In this document: piece by piece, positions 53,823 to 64,000 of the stretch
Numbering within the stretch: position 1 is the stretch's first letter
How the letters are laid out: the number at the start of each line of letters is the position of its first letter
Source of the DNA: Parasponia andersonii
Lineage: Eukaryota > Streptophyta > Magnoliopsida > Rosales > Cannabaceae
Assembly: GCA_002914805.1 (NCBI GenBank)
Contig: JXTB01000150.1
Span: 340,105-404,104 of the forward strand
DNA: 64,000 bases
Reading direction: 5' to 3'
Notes under the pieces: generated by a model
Database searches by the model: none
What the model saw: only the letters and a program-made list of their open reading frames with translations
Told to the model about the DNA's origin: nothing
Position numbers and translations under genes: made by a program

Positions 53823-56800
53823 ATGCATCTCGAGCAGCGAAAGCTTCAACAGGTACTGGATATGGATATTACCTTTACGGAGCAGGATGCCAAGGAGGTC
53901 CATTACCTGCATAATGATGCGTTGGTCATAAAGATCAATCGAGGAAGCACGCAGCTATGGCGAGTATTGGTCGATAATGGCAGCACTGTCAACATCCTAT
54001 ACTATGACGCCTTCAAGAAGATGAGGTTGAGTGAAAACGACCTGAAGCCCGCTGTCACCCCACTCTATGGATTTACTAGTAATAGCATAATGTCCAGGGG
54101 CATGATTGAGTTAATTGTTAACGTTGAAACCTATCCTAGGATTTCGACGGTAATGACTAAATTCTTAGTTGTGGATTGCCCCTCAGTATTTAATGCTGTA
54201 CTAGGAAGACCGATACTGAGGGAACTTCAAGCAGTAACTTCGATCTATCATCTTGCTATGCAATTCCCAACTCAACAAGGAGTAGGTGAGGTGCGTGGCA
54301 ACCAATATGATGCGAGGACTTGTTATAATAACTCAATAAAGCCGCAACAAAAGATATGACACCTCGCACGATGATGGTCCAGCTCCAAGGAGAAACATCA
54401 AGGAAAGCATCGAAACCATCAGGTGAAATGTCAAGCGGAATGTCAATCGATGACCTCAAAATATTGATGGTGAGGTCAAAACTAGACCTATAAAAGACTT
54501 GGAAGATTTGCCAATCGATGGGTCTTCGAAGGTTCTTAAAATCGGAGCGAAGCTTCAAGAACCCGTGTGACCTTCATTAATCGCTTTTCTGAAATCAAAT
54601 TTGGATATCTTCGCATGGCAACATTCGGATATGGTGGGGATTGATCTGAATATCATGTGTCACCACCTCAATATAGATACGACGAGGAAGCCTATGCAGC
54701 AAAAAAGAAGAGCCATGAATCCAGAACATTACGTCGCATTGAAAGAAGAGGTAGAGAAGCTGCTCGAGATTGGATTCATTAGGGAATCTTTCTATCCAAA
54801 CTGGTTTGCAAACCCAGTTTTAGTAAAGAAACCCAATGGGAAATAAAGAACTTGTAACGATTTCACCGACCTCAACAAGGCGTGCCCGAAGGACAGTTTT
54901 CCCCTTCCAAGAATCGACTAACTCGTAGATGGGATGTCGGGACATGAACTGTTAAGCTTTATGGACGCATATTCTGGATATAATCAAATCCCCATGTATG
55001 AGCCTGATGAGGAGCATACTTCGTTCATCACTGACCGAGGGTTGTAATGTTACAAGAAGATGCCTTTTGGACTTATCAGCGCGGGAGTGACTTATCAGCA
55101 TCTTGTCAATATGATGTTTGCAAAGCAAATTGGCAAGATAATGGAAGTATATGTTGATGACATGTTAGTGAAATTGAAGGAAGCTAAAGATCACATCAAG
55201 CATCTTGATGAGATGTTCAACATTCTTCGAAAATATCAGATGAGGCTAAACCCCCAGAAGTGCGCATTCGGGGTAGGATCTGGAAAATTCCTGGGGTTCA
55301 TGGTCAACTAGCGAGGAATTGAAGCTAATCCCCAGAAGATACAAGCACTAATCGATATGCAATCCCCCTGCAAACCCAAAGACATTCAAAGCCTAGCGGG
55401 AAGAATGGCTGCATTAATCATTTTGTATCCAGGTCAACAGATAAGTGCCAACCATTCTTCGAAGTACTGAAGGGTTCAAAGAAGTTCGAATGGATGGAAG
55501 AATGTGAGCAGACATTTCGAGAATTGATAGCACACTTAGGTTTTCCTCCACTCTTGTCGAAGCCAAATCCGGGGGAAGATTTGTATTTATACCTCGTTGT
55601 TTCCAAATATGCGACAAGTACTGCGTTAATTCGAGAAAAAGAAAAGATACAGTGACCGGTATATTACGTAAGTAAAAGATTACTCGATGCCGAAGCAAGA
55701 TATCCAGAGATGGAGAAGTTGGCATTAGCACTCATCGTCGTATCTAGGAAGCTTCGACCTTATTTTCATGCGCATTCCATCAAAGTTTTCACGAATTTTC
55801 CATTAAAGCAGGTTTTTTAAAATCCTGAAGCCTCAGGACGACTACTTAAGTAGGCTATTGAGTTGAGTCAGTTTGACATAAATTTTCAACCCCGCACTGC
55901 GATTAAAGGACAAGCTTTCGCAGATTTCATTGGAAAATTCACATATGATGTCAATGTACCCATAGAGGTAATCGAAAAACCTAGTACAGATTTATCAAAA
56001 TTGTGGAAACTTTACGTTGATAGATCATCAAACGAGAATGGAGCTAGTACGGGCTTAGTACTAATATTTATTGTATACTTCGCTTCAAATTCTCAGCATC
56101 AAATAATGAGGCAGAATATGAAGCACTGATAGTTAGGCTAAAGCTCGCATGAGAAATGAAGGTCGAAATGATTGAGGTATGTAGTGATTCCCAGCTGGTA
56201 GTTTGTTAAATGATCGGCGATTATCAAGCAAGAGGAGAAAAAATGATGGCTTATTTAAAGAAGGTACGAAGATTCTTCTCAACATTTACTACCTATAACA
56301 TTCAACTTCTTTCTCGCATTAAAAATACTCGGGCAAATGCTCTAACTAAGTTCGCTTCAACAAAAGATGTCGAATTACTAAAAATGGTCCCTGTCGAAGT
56401 TCTAGCAAAACCAAATATCGAAGTAGAGCTCTAAATAACCATGCCGGTTGATAAGAAACCATCATGGATGGATCCTATAATGGAGTATATACAAAATGGC
56501 GACCTCCCTGAAAACAAAGACGATGCAAAGTGACTTTGAATGAAGGCAGCTCGCTATGTCATCTATGACGAGAAGCTTTATCGAAGAAGTTTTAGTTCGC
56601 CGTTGTTATTATGTGTCGATGAAAAAAAAGCACACTACATTATGAGGGAAATTCACGAAGGAATATGTGGAAACCATTCTGGGGGGCAGGCAAGGGTATT
56701 TTTGGCCAACTATGAAGAATGATACAATGGAATTCGCTAAGAGGTGTGACAAATGTCAACGATTTGCAACTATTCCTAGAATGCCACATGTTCCTCTAAC

Positions 56801-57677
56801 TCCAATGACCAGTCCATGGCCATTTGCAATGTGGGGAATTGATATTATCGGAATGCTTCCATTGGTGCAAGGTGGAATAAAATATGCGGTAGTCGCAGTC
56901 GATTATTTCACCAAGTAGACAAAAACTGAAGCCTTGAGCAACATTTCCATAAAGAAGATGATAGATTTTATTTACAAATCTATAATTTGCCGTTATAGTA
57001 TACCACATACCATAATTTCTGATAATAGGAAACAATTTGACTGCGATGAGTTCTGTAACTTCTACGACAACTTAGGCATCAAGAAGAATTTCTCAGCTAT
57101 TGTTCATCCACAAGCCAATGGATAGGTCGAGGCTATAAATAAGATACTTAAACAGAACATAAAGATAAAGCTGGAAGAGCACAAAGGAGCTTGGCCAGAA
57201 GTACTCCCTGAAGTATTGTGGGCTTATTGCACTACTTAACAAACCACTACTAGAGAGAGTCTATTCTCTTTAGCTTATGGATACGAAGCAATGGTACTAG
57301 TAGAAATTGGTGTGAGCTCTCTACGACGATCTGCCTATGAGCAAGATTAGAATCGCGCGCTGATAAGGACTGAGCTCGATCTTTTGGAAGAAAGGCACGA
57401 GCAGCCTCAGCTTCGGATCGCATCATATCAACAATGCACAGCTCGATATTATAACTCTAAAGTTAAAAGCTGAGAGTTTAAAGTTGGTGATCTTATTCTT
57501 CGATAGGTTCTACCTAATAATAAAGAGCACAGTAGTGGTGTATTTAGACCCTCTTGGGAAGGACCATATGTTATTGATGTCGCTATTTGACCTAGGACAT
57601 ATAAGTTAGCTCGCTCTGGTGGACAAAAGATCGAGTATGCTTGGAATGCAGAACAACTTCGTCGCTATTATCAGTAA
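53823..57677 (+). pseudogene. gypsy pol: protease, RT, RNase H, integrase, decayed
   Basis: Protease: VLVDNGSTVNILYY near 53970, with the catalytic Asp-x-Gly-Ser pattern present, and AVLGRPIL near 54200. RT: from 54601 (FIRESFYPNWFANPVLVKK, DLNKACPKDSFPLPRID, FMDAYSGYNQI), catalytic motif YVDD near 55150, then [10 protein letters not shown]. RNase H: near 56010 (LWKLYVDRSSNENGAS), where the first catalytic Asp is kept but the usual DGSS reads DRSS. Integrase: from about 56640 (HEGICGNHSGG, RCDKCQRFA), core with GIDIIGMLP and VDYFTK near 56840-56915, then IISDNRKQF and VHPQANG. The C-terminal ...AEQLRRYYQ ends at TAA 57677. At least ten in-frame stops. Confidence 0.93.
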
Positions 57678-58300
57678 ATCTTCATGTATTCGTCATTCGT
57701 AAATAAAGATAACTACTTATATTCATCATTCATTGGTCGTTATTCATTGTTCATCATTCATTGGTCGCCATTCGTTATTTGTCATTCGTCATCATCAATA
57801 AGGATGTCTCCTCATCGATCATTCGATTTGTTCACCTTTTATAGTTTTATGACAGTCTTCAAACACCATAAAACTCGGGAGGCAGTGGGATCAGAATATT
57901 ATCTCCTACTTGCTTCCTAAGGGACTATGCAAAACGTCCATTGAGGGGTCGGAATTTTAGATCGCCAAAATTTCTAAAATTTCTTAAAATCTTAGGATTT
58001 TCTCCTCGCTTCATGCCATAGTATATCGTATTATGCAATTTCCTTCCTCGAACAACAAAGTAACTAAGCAAAACATTCATTGTTCGACGTGATATATTGC
58101 TATATTACATTTTTCCATGGAACTTTTGAAAAACAATATTGAGTTCGTACCACTCATACTTACTGTTTTCTTAAGCGACCTAACCTATCCTAACACTTAA
58201 AACCCATTTTAAGTATTGGATTCAAATCGTAATAGCGTACCAATCAGTCATCTAGTGATTGAATACTTGGTTAAATTATGTATCTTTATATTGCAATATA
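57678..58300. other. non-coding spacer between gypsy pol and the antisense gene
   Basis: Opens with CATTCATTGGTCG-type short repeats (57685-57800) that recur three or four times. No gene seen on either strand. Confidence 0.6.
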
Positions 58301-58438
58301 GTATTTTAATTGTTTTGCAGGAATAAACATCTAATAAAGAAAATATTCATTGATAAAAACTCGCACATGTATGCAAGCAAAGTATTACAAAAAATTAAGG
58401 GACGAAGCCCGCATTGTTCTGAAATTAAAAAAAAAATA

Positions 58439-60582
58439 CTATGCAGAAGTGCTCGCTCCACAGTCTCCAGTCTTGGCAGCCTCCACTTCCCTCCAACTCT
58501 GGACAAGCTCGATGACATCTTCACCAAGGATGGAAAAGTCGAAATCCGGATGCTCATAGAAGACATTATATATTATGGTCGACGAGGCGATATCACTAGC
58601 TTTTTCTTCGAGCTCCTTGCCTTCAGTAGTCTTGAACTCTTCTATAGTCTTGTGAGCTACTTCTGTTGTTGCCTTCTCTAGAATATCCAGATGCTCGGAG
58701 ATTGTCTTCTCAAGTTCTTTAATTTTCTCCTCGAGCTTCTCTTTTTCGAGCTTTTCCTTGGTCAGATCCTCGCGTAGTTGTCGATTCTCTAGTTCGAAGG
58801 ATTTTTTCTCTTCCTCGCAAGCTTTCTCTGAGTCCTCGAATGCTTGGGTTATTTCTTCAACTTTTTCGACTTTTTCAATACATTCGAGGACTGGGTCATG
58901 CATCAAAACAGTAGCTGCAGTGGTTTGAAAATATAACACATCAATACCAAAAAAGTGCGTTGAAGAGAGAAAATAGAAAATGCTTACATTTACCAACATC
59001 TTCATCGCAGAACTGAAGGCAACCTTGGCTGATCGTTGCTTCATCCTCTCCCAGCCATCTTCAGAGGTAAAACGGTCGATGAAGGCCGCGCTCACACCAG
59101 CTTTTTCTGGCAGTTGACGAAAGAGTGCGAAAAGCTCCTCGTCTTTATCAACCTGGCTCGGTCCTTCTTCAGAAGTGGCCGTCTCCTTGGGTGGCTCAGG
59201 TTGGCTCGCAGTTAGTGGAGACTGAGGAGGAGGCGTGCTTGTCGGGATGTCCTCGAAGGTGACTTTTCGTTTCTTTGAAATGTCGACCTTCTCTTTCCCT
59301 TTCATCGTTGAAGGAGGTGTGCTCTCTGGTATCTTGGACTTTGCTATTGACCCCAGAGTGGAAGACGATGCTCGTAGTCTGCTACTAATAACTATTTATG
59401 TACAAATATGTGAGTCAACATGCGAGGTGATATAATGCGATGAGAGGAAAAAAAATAACTACCTTCTTGCTGATGAGAGATTGGTGGCGATGCAGCTTCT
59501 GAAGAGGATGCTTCCAAGACTGTAGGTGTGGCAGGTGCTTTTCGTTTCCTGGGTTTTGAAGACGAGGCACCCTTTTCCTTCTGTTTTCTCGGCTTCTTCT
59601 TCGAGCTCGAAGGTTTGGTGAGACGATTAGTAGAATTTGGGAAGGCAGCTCCCTTTGGAAGCAGTCCGCAAGCAACTAAGTTCTTGGTCGTCCCAAGCTT
59701 TTTCCAATCAAACTCTTCGATTGGAAGGTTGTTTATTTTATATACCCTTGCGAGCTGCTCTTTGGAGAGTCCTGGTCATTTCCTGTTATCTGCGATGACA
59801 TACGAGTACGATTAGAATAATATATTTATGTAGAGAAGGCGATAAGCTAAAAGTTACCTACTAGGGTTCTGAAAGAAGCCGTTATTCGTGTAGTCAAAGT
59901 AGAAAAATGGATTTTTCCATTTTTCCATATTGTTGCGAATCTCCTAGATAGTTTTTATTGCTTGGTTTGACCACTTACTCGCATAAAAGAAGCCAAAGTC
60001 TGATGGGTTTGATTTAACTTGGTAGAACCAAGCGAACTCTTCAGGAGTGGGGGTCTCAGCCTAGTTTATGGTATAGTATATACAGACCTACCATGTATCT
60101 ATAAGTGTTTGGAGTTAGTTGAAAAGGGACGACTCTATAATAATCGACGATTGATTTTATGTAAGGATGAAGTAGGAGGTGGACACTGTATCTAAGAACT
60201 GCTTCCGAGAATGAGGCAATTCCGCGAGGAGGTATGTGTAGTCGATTGAACTCTGTGGGAAGGCGTAGAGGGACGTCGATTTTATAGTTGCAAACGATTT
60301 TTCTGAGCTTGTTTGTTGAACAACTCATCTTTACATTGGTACATGACCAATCTCCCTCTACATATTGATAACCAGTTGCGAACGCAGGGGCATCTTTGAT
60401 ATGCTGAGGCCATTGGTCTTGAGAAAGGTCGCCTATGCGAGGACTACTTTGCCTGACCCCGGTTATTTCCACTTCAGATTCTGGCTCAAGGTAGTCTTCG
60501 AGGTTTATAGAGCTAACGCTGGTATTGGAAGATTCTCCTGAGAATACATTCCCTTCCCTAAAATCCTCACTACTAGATATCT
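58439..60582 (-). pseudogene. antisense gene of the gypsy element (aORF, 'putative gypsy type transposon' family-like)
   Basis: Lies between pol and the 3' LTR on the strand opposite to the element. Read on the minus strand, an acceptor-like TCTCTTTTCAG at about 60583 leads into ISSSEDFREGNVFSGESS. The conserved stretch then reads PLRLPTEFNRLHIPPRGIA, VLRYSVHLLLHPYIKSIVDY and VPFQLTPNTYRYMV, resembling the PF04195-type domain seen in plant gypsy elements. A frameshift near 60062 precedes EEFAWFYQVKSNPSDFGFFY. A lysine/serine-rich middle part lies at about 59700-59460. The last part (59305-58439) has TPPPQSPL low complexity, then a long Glu/Lys coiled coil (about 58880-58640), ending TGDCGASTSA. 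A 73-base intron-like segment (58915-58987) has GTAAGC and CTGCAG borders. The function of these antisense proteins is unknown. Frameshift and stop mark it as decayed. Confidence 0.72.
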
Positions 60583-61300
60583 GAAAAGAGATATAGATGG
60601 ATTTAGTCTTATGCGAGCATCAGGGATCTTAGCTATATGCAAGCAGTTTTGGGGTCTTATCCTAGGATTGCATCAATAAGCTGCTCATCGAATTTTTTCT
60701 AATCGATCTACGGATTCATAAAAATAATTCGAGCATTTCTTCGATAATTCGTCACTCGACTGATTATGGTTTTCAAAAAATAAGGTTTCAGATCCTAAAG
60801 TTCTTCTATAAGTTCATTTGTCTGTCAGTCATCTAAAGAGTCTATTCTATAAATTAATGAAAGAATTCTGAAAAATTTCCATTTTACAGTCCATCCGAAT
60901 ATGTGATGGGTTTATGTTCAGAATATTTAGTCTCTACGATTTGTTCCTATTTTCTAAAAATAAGATCTGTAAACGAGAGTTCTGGAAAAATCGAAGAACA
61001 AGAGAGAGAGAATATATACTAACCTTTCTTCGAAGACAGAGGGACCAAGATGATGTCTGGAGGATTGTAATGATAACTTCGTCGGAGAAGATGATAAAGC
61101 TGTGCGAGCTAAGAAACAAAACGACGCCGAAAAGATTGCTCTGTGGACGTTTCGGGTTTCAGGAGAGAGAAGCAGGAGGCGATAGGGATTGAGTGATGAA
61201 AAAGAGGCGGCGTGATTTTCGATATATATGTCCCTGGCATTGCCAAATCATAGTCGTAGATCAAGGTATTTAATGTTCTGATCTAAAGGTCGAAGATCAC
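60583..61300 (-). promoter_or_regulatory. probable promoter and 5' exon of the antisense gene
   Basis: On the minus strand a TATATATCGA box-like string near 61224 is followed by a pyrimidine-rich stretch. Then comes a possible first exon ending CGAAGAAAG at about 61025 with a GTTAGTATAT donor-like border. The acceptor at about 60583 would close the intron. Inferred from signals only; there is no transcript evidence. Confidence 0.4.
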
Positions 61301-61615
61301 ATGAGCGTTAAGTTTTCCAAAATTAAATCGGTATCTTTTCAAAATTTGAAACGTCTCGATTTAAGACTATAGCTGGCGACATCGTTGTCATCATAACTGC
61401 TCGAAAACGGGAAAGTCTCCTCGAGTTTCGCTATTCTTCTAAAAAAAGGTGACACGTGATTTCGTCTATCCGAAAAAAGTACACGTGATCCTGAAAAGGT
61501 GAGATTTGAGAGCTGGCGACTCTTCGAAGATCTCAAGCTTAAGTCATGACGTTGCATTTTTAAAACTCGCACTTATCAGAGAAGGAAGCTCCATTTTGTC
61601 CTAAAGAATTAATAG

Positions 61616-61629
61616 AGCTAGGGGGAAAT
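61616..61629 (+). other. gypsy polypurine tract
   Basis: GAGCTAGGGGGAAA directly before the 3' LTR; primes plus-strand DNA synthesis in such elements. Confidence 0.85.
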
Positions 61630-62251
61630 TATTGTGCAGTCTAAAAACTAGATGATGGTCAATGCTAAAAAGGAAAAGTTAGCAACTAAAAGAACGTGAC
61701 AAGTCGCACGAGTAAGTTAAGTGCGACCTCTTCTGAATAAGTCGAATGCGACCTCCCTCCGAATAAAGTGCGACCTCTTCTGAACAAGTTAAGAGCGACC
61801 AAAATGAAAAAGAAACTAGACCAAGCTTCATTAAACAGGTAATCTACAAAGAAATGGAAACAAAAGATTCTTTTTCAAGATCGACTAGTCGTTTCATTTA
61901 AGTTATTACCCAGTTATATTGTTACTCAAATTGTATTTTCTGATTATACACTAACCCGTTTTTATATTCGAGAAACATTGAACTACTTTCACCTATATAA
62001 GGGGAAGATCAATGCTGCCAGGAGGGATCTTTTTGAAAAAAACTTAAGGACTCACTTTCTGAACACACTCTGCACTCTCTTATAATCTTCCAGAAAATAG
62101 TAAACAATAGTGGACGTAGGCTCATCTTTTTTAGGGCCGAGCCACTATAAATTCTTGTCTCTTTTACATGCTTTGATTGATCAACCCTTTACACACACAA
62201 GCCATATCTTACAATTTCTTAAATTCATTGTTAACAAAACCTCTGTCAACA
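61630..62251 (+). repeat. gypsy 3' LTR
   Basis: Colinear with 51336-51959. Its first bases read TATTGTGC, so the TG terminus has mutated to TA. Ends CTGTCAACA. Confidence 0.95.
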
Positions 62252-62256
62252 GATAC

Positions 62257-64000
62257 AAGATCCATTTGTAGATCATTTATTATCCAAACAACTGGCCTAC
62301 TCAGTATTAGAATAGCTTTCAAGAGTAAGCTGACTTGTCTCACTAGCTATGAATGCAAGCCATAATCGGTAGTATCTTTGAGATACCTAAGAATTCTTTT
62401 ACATGCCTTCCAATGCTCAATTGTAGGAGCTTGTAGATACTAGCTCAATTTATTGACAACAAAATAAATATTAGGTCATGATAAACAATTATTGTAAAGC
62501 TCTTATTGTACTATGATAAATGGTGCACTGGTCAAATAAAATACTATCTTCTTGGAATAGCTTGATGCTACTGCACATAGGAGTAGAACATTCTTTAGAA
62601 GTTACCATAGTAGTCTTTTCTAGCAAATACAAATGGATTGAGTGAGATACAGTCCAAAAGCACTTTTATAGATTTCAAATCTAAGAAAATAGTTAACAGG
62701 CCCAAGTAGCCTGAGTGCAAAATGATTATTCAGATCTTCCATGACCTTTTTAATAAGCTGTGAATTACTTCCTATTAAAAGAATATCATCAAAATATATT
62801 AAAAGATAAAGAACAACATTATCTTGCTTAATATAAAATAAGGAAGTATCAGCAATAGAATTGAAAAACCCCCAGGCAAAAAGAGCTTGTTTTGGTTGTC
62901 AAACCAAGCTCATAGAGCTTATTTGAGTCCATATAGAGCCATCTTTAACTTGCAAACATAATAAAGGAACTGAGGATCAATGAATCTTGCAGACTGATGC
63001 ATAAAAATAGTTTTTGAAGATCATCATTTAAGAAGGTATTATTTATGTCTCATTGTTGAATATCCCAACCATTTTGAACAGCTAAAGTGAGAACAATACA
63101 AATGGTAGAAGACTTAATAACTGGACTAAAGGTTTCAGAATAATCTAAGCCATGGGTTTGTTGAAACCATTTTGCTACGAACCGAGACTTAGACTAATGA
63201 ATTGACTTATCAGGATGATACTTAATACGAATCACCCACTTATTGTCAACAATATTCATAGAAGAATCAAAAGGAACTAAAGTCCAAATATAATTTTTTT
63301 TGTAAAGTAGTAAACTCATCTTTCATTGCTTGATGCTAACACGGGTCTGATAATACATGAGCTACACTAGCAGGTTCAGCGGTACAAAAAGAACCATAAA
63401 CATGAAAGGACTTAGGCTGAAAAATTCCATTTTTAGATATTATGGTCATATGATGAGTTGACTCAGGATAAGCTCTATGTATATTAGATATCACATCAGG
63501 AATAGAAGCAGCAGGTGTAGTATGTAAAACTGAATTGGTAGACACCAAACTAGTAGATTCAGAGGTATGAGATGCTATATGAGGAGATAAACTAGAAGAT
63601 ATTGAGTTAAAGGATGGAAGAGTACCATTTTCAGTAGACTGCTTAGGTGCATCAAATTGAGAAGAGGATATGGTTAACCCTGAAATAACCTCCGGTGTTG
63701 CATTAGTACCATGTGTAACTGCTACAACAGGTTGAAATGAAAAATTGAGATTGGAGAACATAGTAGCATCTGAATTACAAGTATTAGAGCTACTTTTTGA
63801 AAAACCTTGTGCAAAGGGAAAAGACCTTTCATCAAACATGATATTTCTAGTTATATAAATTTTATCAGAAGAACTCAAATAACAATAACCTTTATGCTTG
63901 TCACTGTAACCAACAAAGACACATTGAGAAGATCTAAACTCAAGTTTATGAGAATTATAAGGTTGTAAATGAGTATAACATGCACAACTATATATCTTTA
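62257..64000 (-). pseudogene. copia-4 pol (integrase end, RT, first half of RNase H), continues past the window
   Basis: Minus-strand Ty1/copia polyprotein running off the right edge. From the edge inward: LQPYNSHKLEFRSSQCVFVG and YSDKHKGYCYLSSSDKIYIT (integrase C-terminal linker). A serine/threonine-rich spacer ends at a stop at 63336. RT starts at about 63330 (HQAMKDEFTTLQK), with the catalytic motif YFDD near 62795. Then APTIEHWKACKRILRYLKDT near 62410 leads to the first half of RNase H (YSNTE, stop, ASCLDNK), broken at the gypsy insertion and resuming at 51335. The linker part is open over about 220 codons, but RT and RNase H have stops and a frameshift. Confidence 0.9.

Larger units (their letters stand above)
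51336..62251 (+). mobile_element. complete Ty3/gypsy element of Tat-like organisation, TSD GATAC
   Basis: 10,916 bp element with LTRs of 624 and 622 bp. The bases GATAC at 51331-51335 and 62252-62256 are a perfect five-base target duplication. A TTGGCGCTAGAAGGAGGG primer site follows the 5' LTR, and a GAGCTAGGGGGAAA polypurine tract precedes the 3' LTR. The order is gag, protease, RT, RNase H, integrase (Ty3/gypsy), then nearly 4 kb of non-pol sequence carrying a gene on the opposite strand, as known from Tat-lineage elements. All reading frames are interrupted, mostly by CGA/CAA-to-TGA/TAA and TGG-to-TAG type changes. Confidence 0.95.

Noticed and set aside
58310-58681. Plus-strand open frames opposite the antisense gene
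   Set aside because: Shadows of the minus-strand coiled-coil coding region.
51336-62251. Reading the gypsy element as an endogenous virus with an envelope gene
   Set aside because: The extra coding sequence is antisense and resembles the known plant gypsy aORF family; no envelope-like signal peptide or membrane pattern is seen.

Overview
The window looks like nuclear DNA of an angiosperm, probably a eudicot. It is AT-rich, rich in TA and poly-A/T microsatellites, contains genes interrupted by GT-AG introns, and is packed with nested Ty1/copia, Ty3/gypsy, hAT, MULE, foldback and MITE sequences. There is one run of 360 Ns. I see no prokaryotic, organellar, tRNA, rRNA or CRISPR signal. The only conventional host genes I can support are three tandem copies of a secreted RNase T2 gene of the S-like class I type (RNS1 / RNase LE-like), all on the + strand with four exons at matching positions. 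Copy 1 (1373-2415) is a clear pseudogene. Copy 2 (16742-22473) has an open spliced reading frame of 225 aa but lost a conserved cysteine, gained two others, and carries a complete copia element in intron 3. Copy 3 (28469-30717) is intact, 227 aa, with a MITE in intron 2. Copies 1 and 2 also share about 1 kb of upstream sequence, so they are the younger duplicates. Layout: 1-2415 RNase copy 1; 2616-7036 LTR-like sequence, foldback element and a MITE cluster; 7989-14738 complete but decayed copia element (copia-1, TSD ATATT); 15029-16741 MITE and copy 2 promoter; 16742-22473 RNase copy 2 with copia-2 inside (17602-21961, TSD ATATA); 22474-28348 intergenic; 28469-30717 RNase copy 3; 30718-37154 AT-rich DNA with a MULE transposase fragment and two adjacent tandem arrays (131 bp and 106 bp periods); 37155 to about 42110 minus-strand copia-3 with a fused gag-integrase; 42650-47353 minisatellites and the 5' part of a hAT transposon; 47354 to about 50700 LTR and leader of copia-5, which cuts the hAT transposase; 51181-64000 minus-strand copia-4, interrupted in its RNase H domain by a complete 10.9 kb Ty3/gypsy element (51336-62251, TSD GATAC) of Tat-like organisation with an antisense gene between pol and the 3' LTR. 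The RNases would be secreted endoribonucleases (N-terminal signal peptide, both catalytic motifs) of the kind linked to phosphate starvation, senescence, wounding or defence; that role is family knowledge, not shown by this sequence. All transposon polyproteins carry stops or frameshifts, so none appears autonomous. I found no clearly new biochemical system. The most interesting points are the diverging fates of the RNase copies, the copia-in-intron arrangement, the antisense gene in the gypsy element, and the palindrome-rich tandem arrays next to the MULE fragment.
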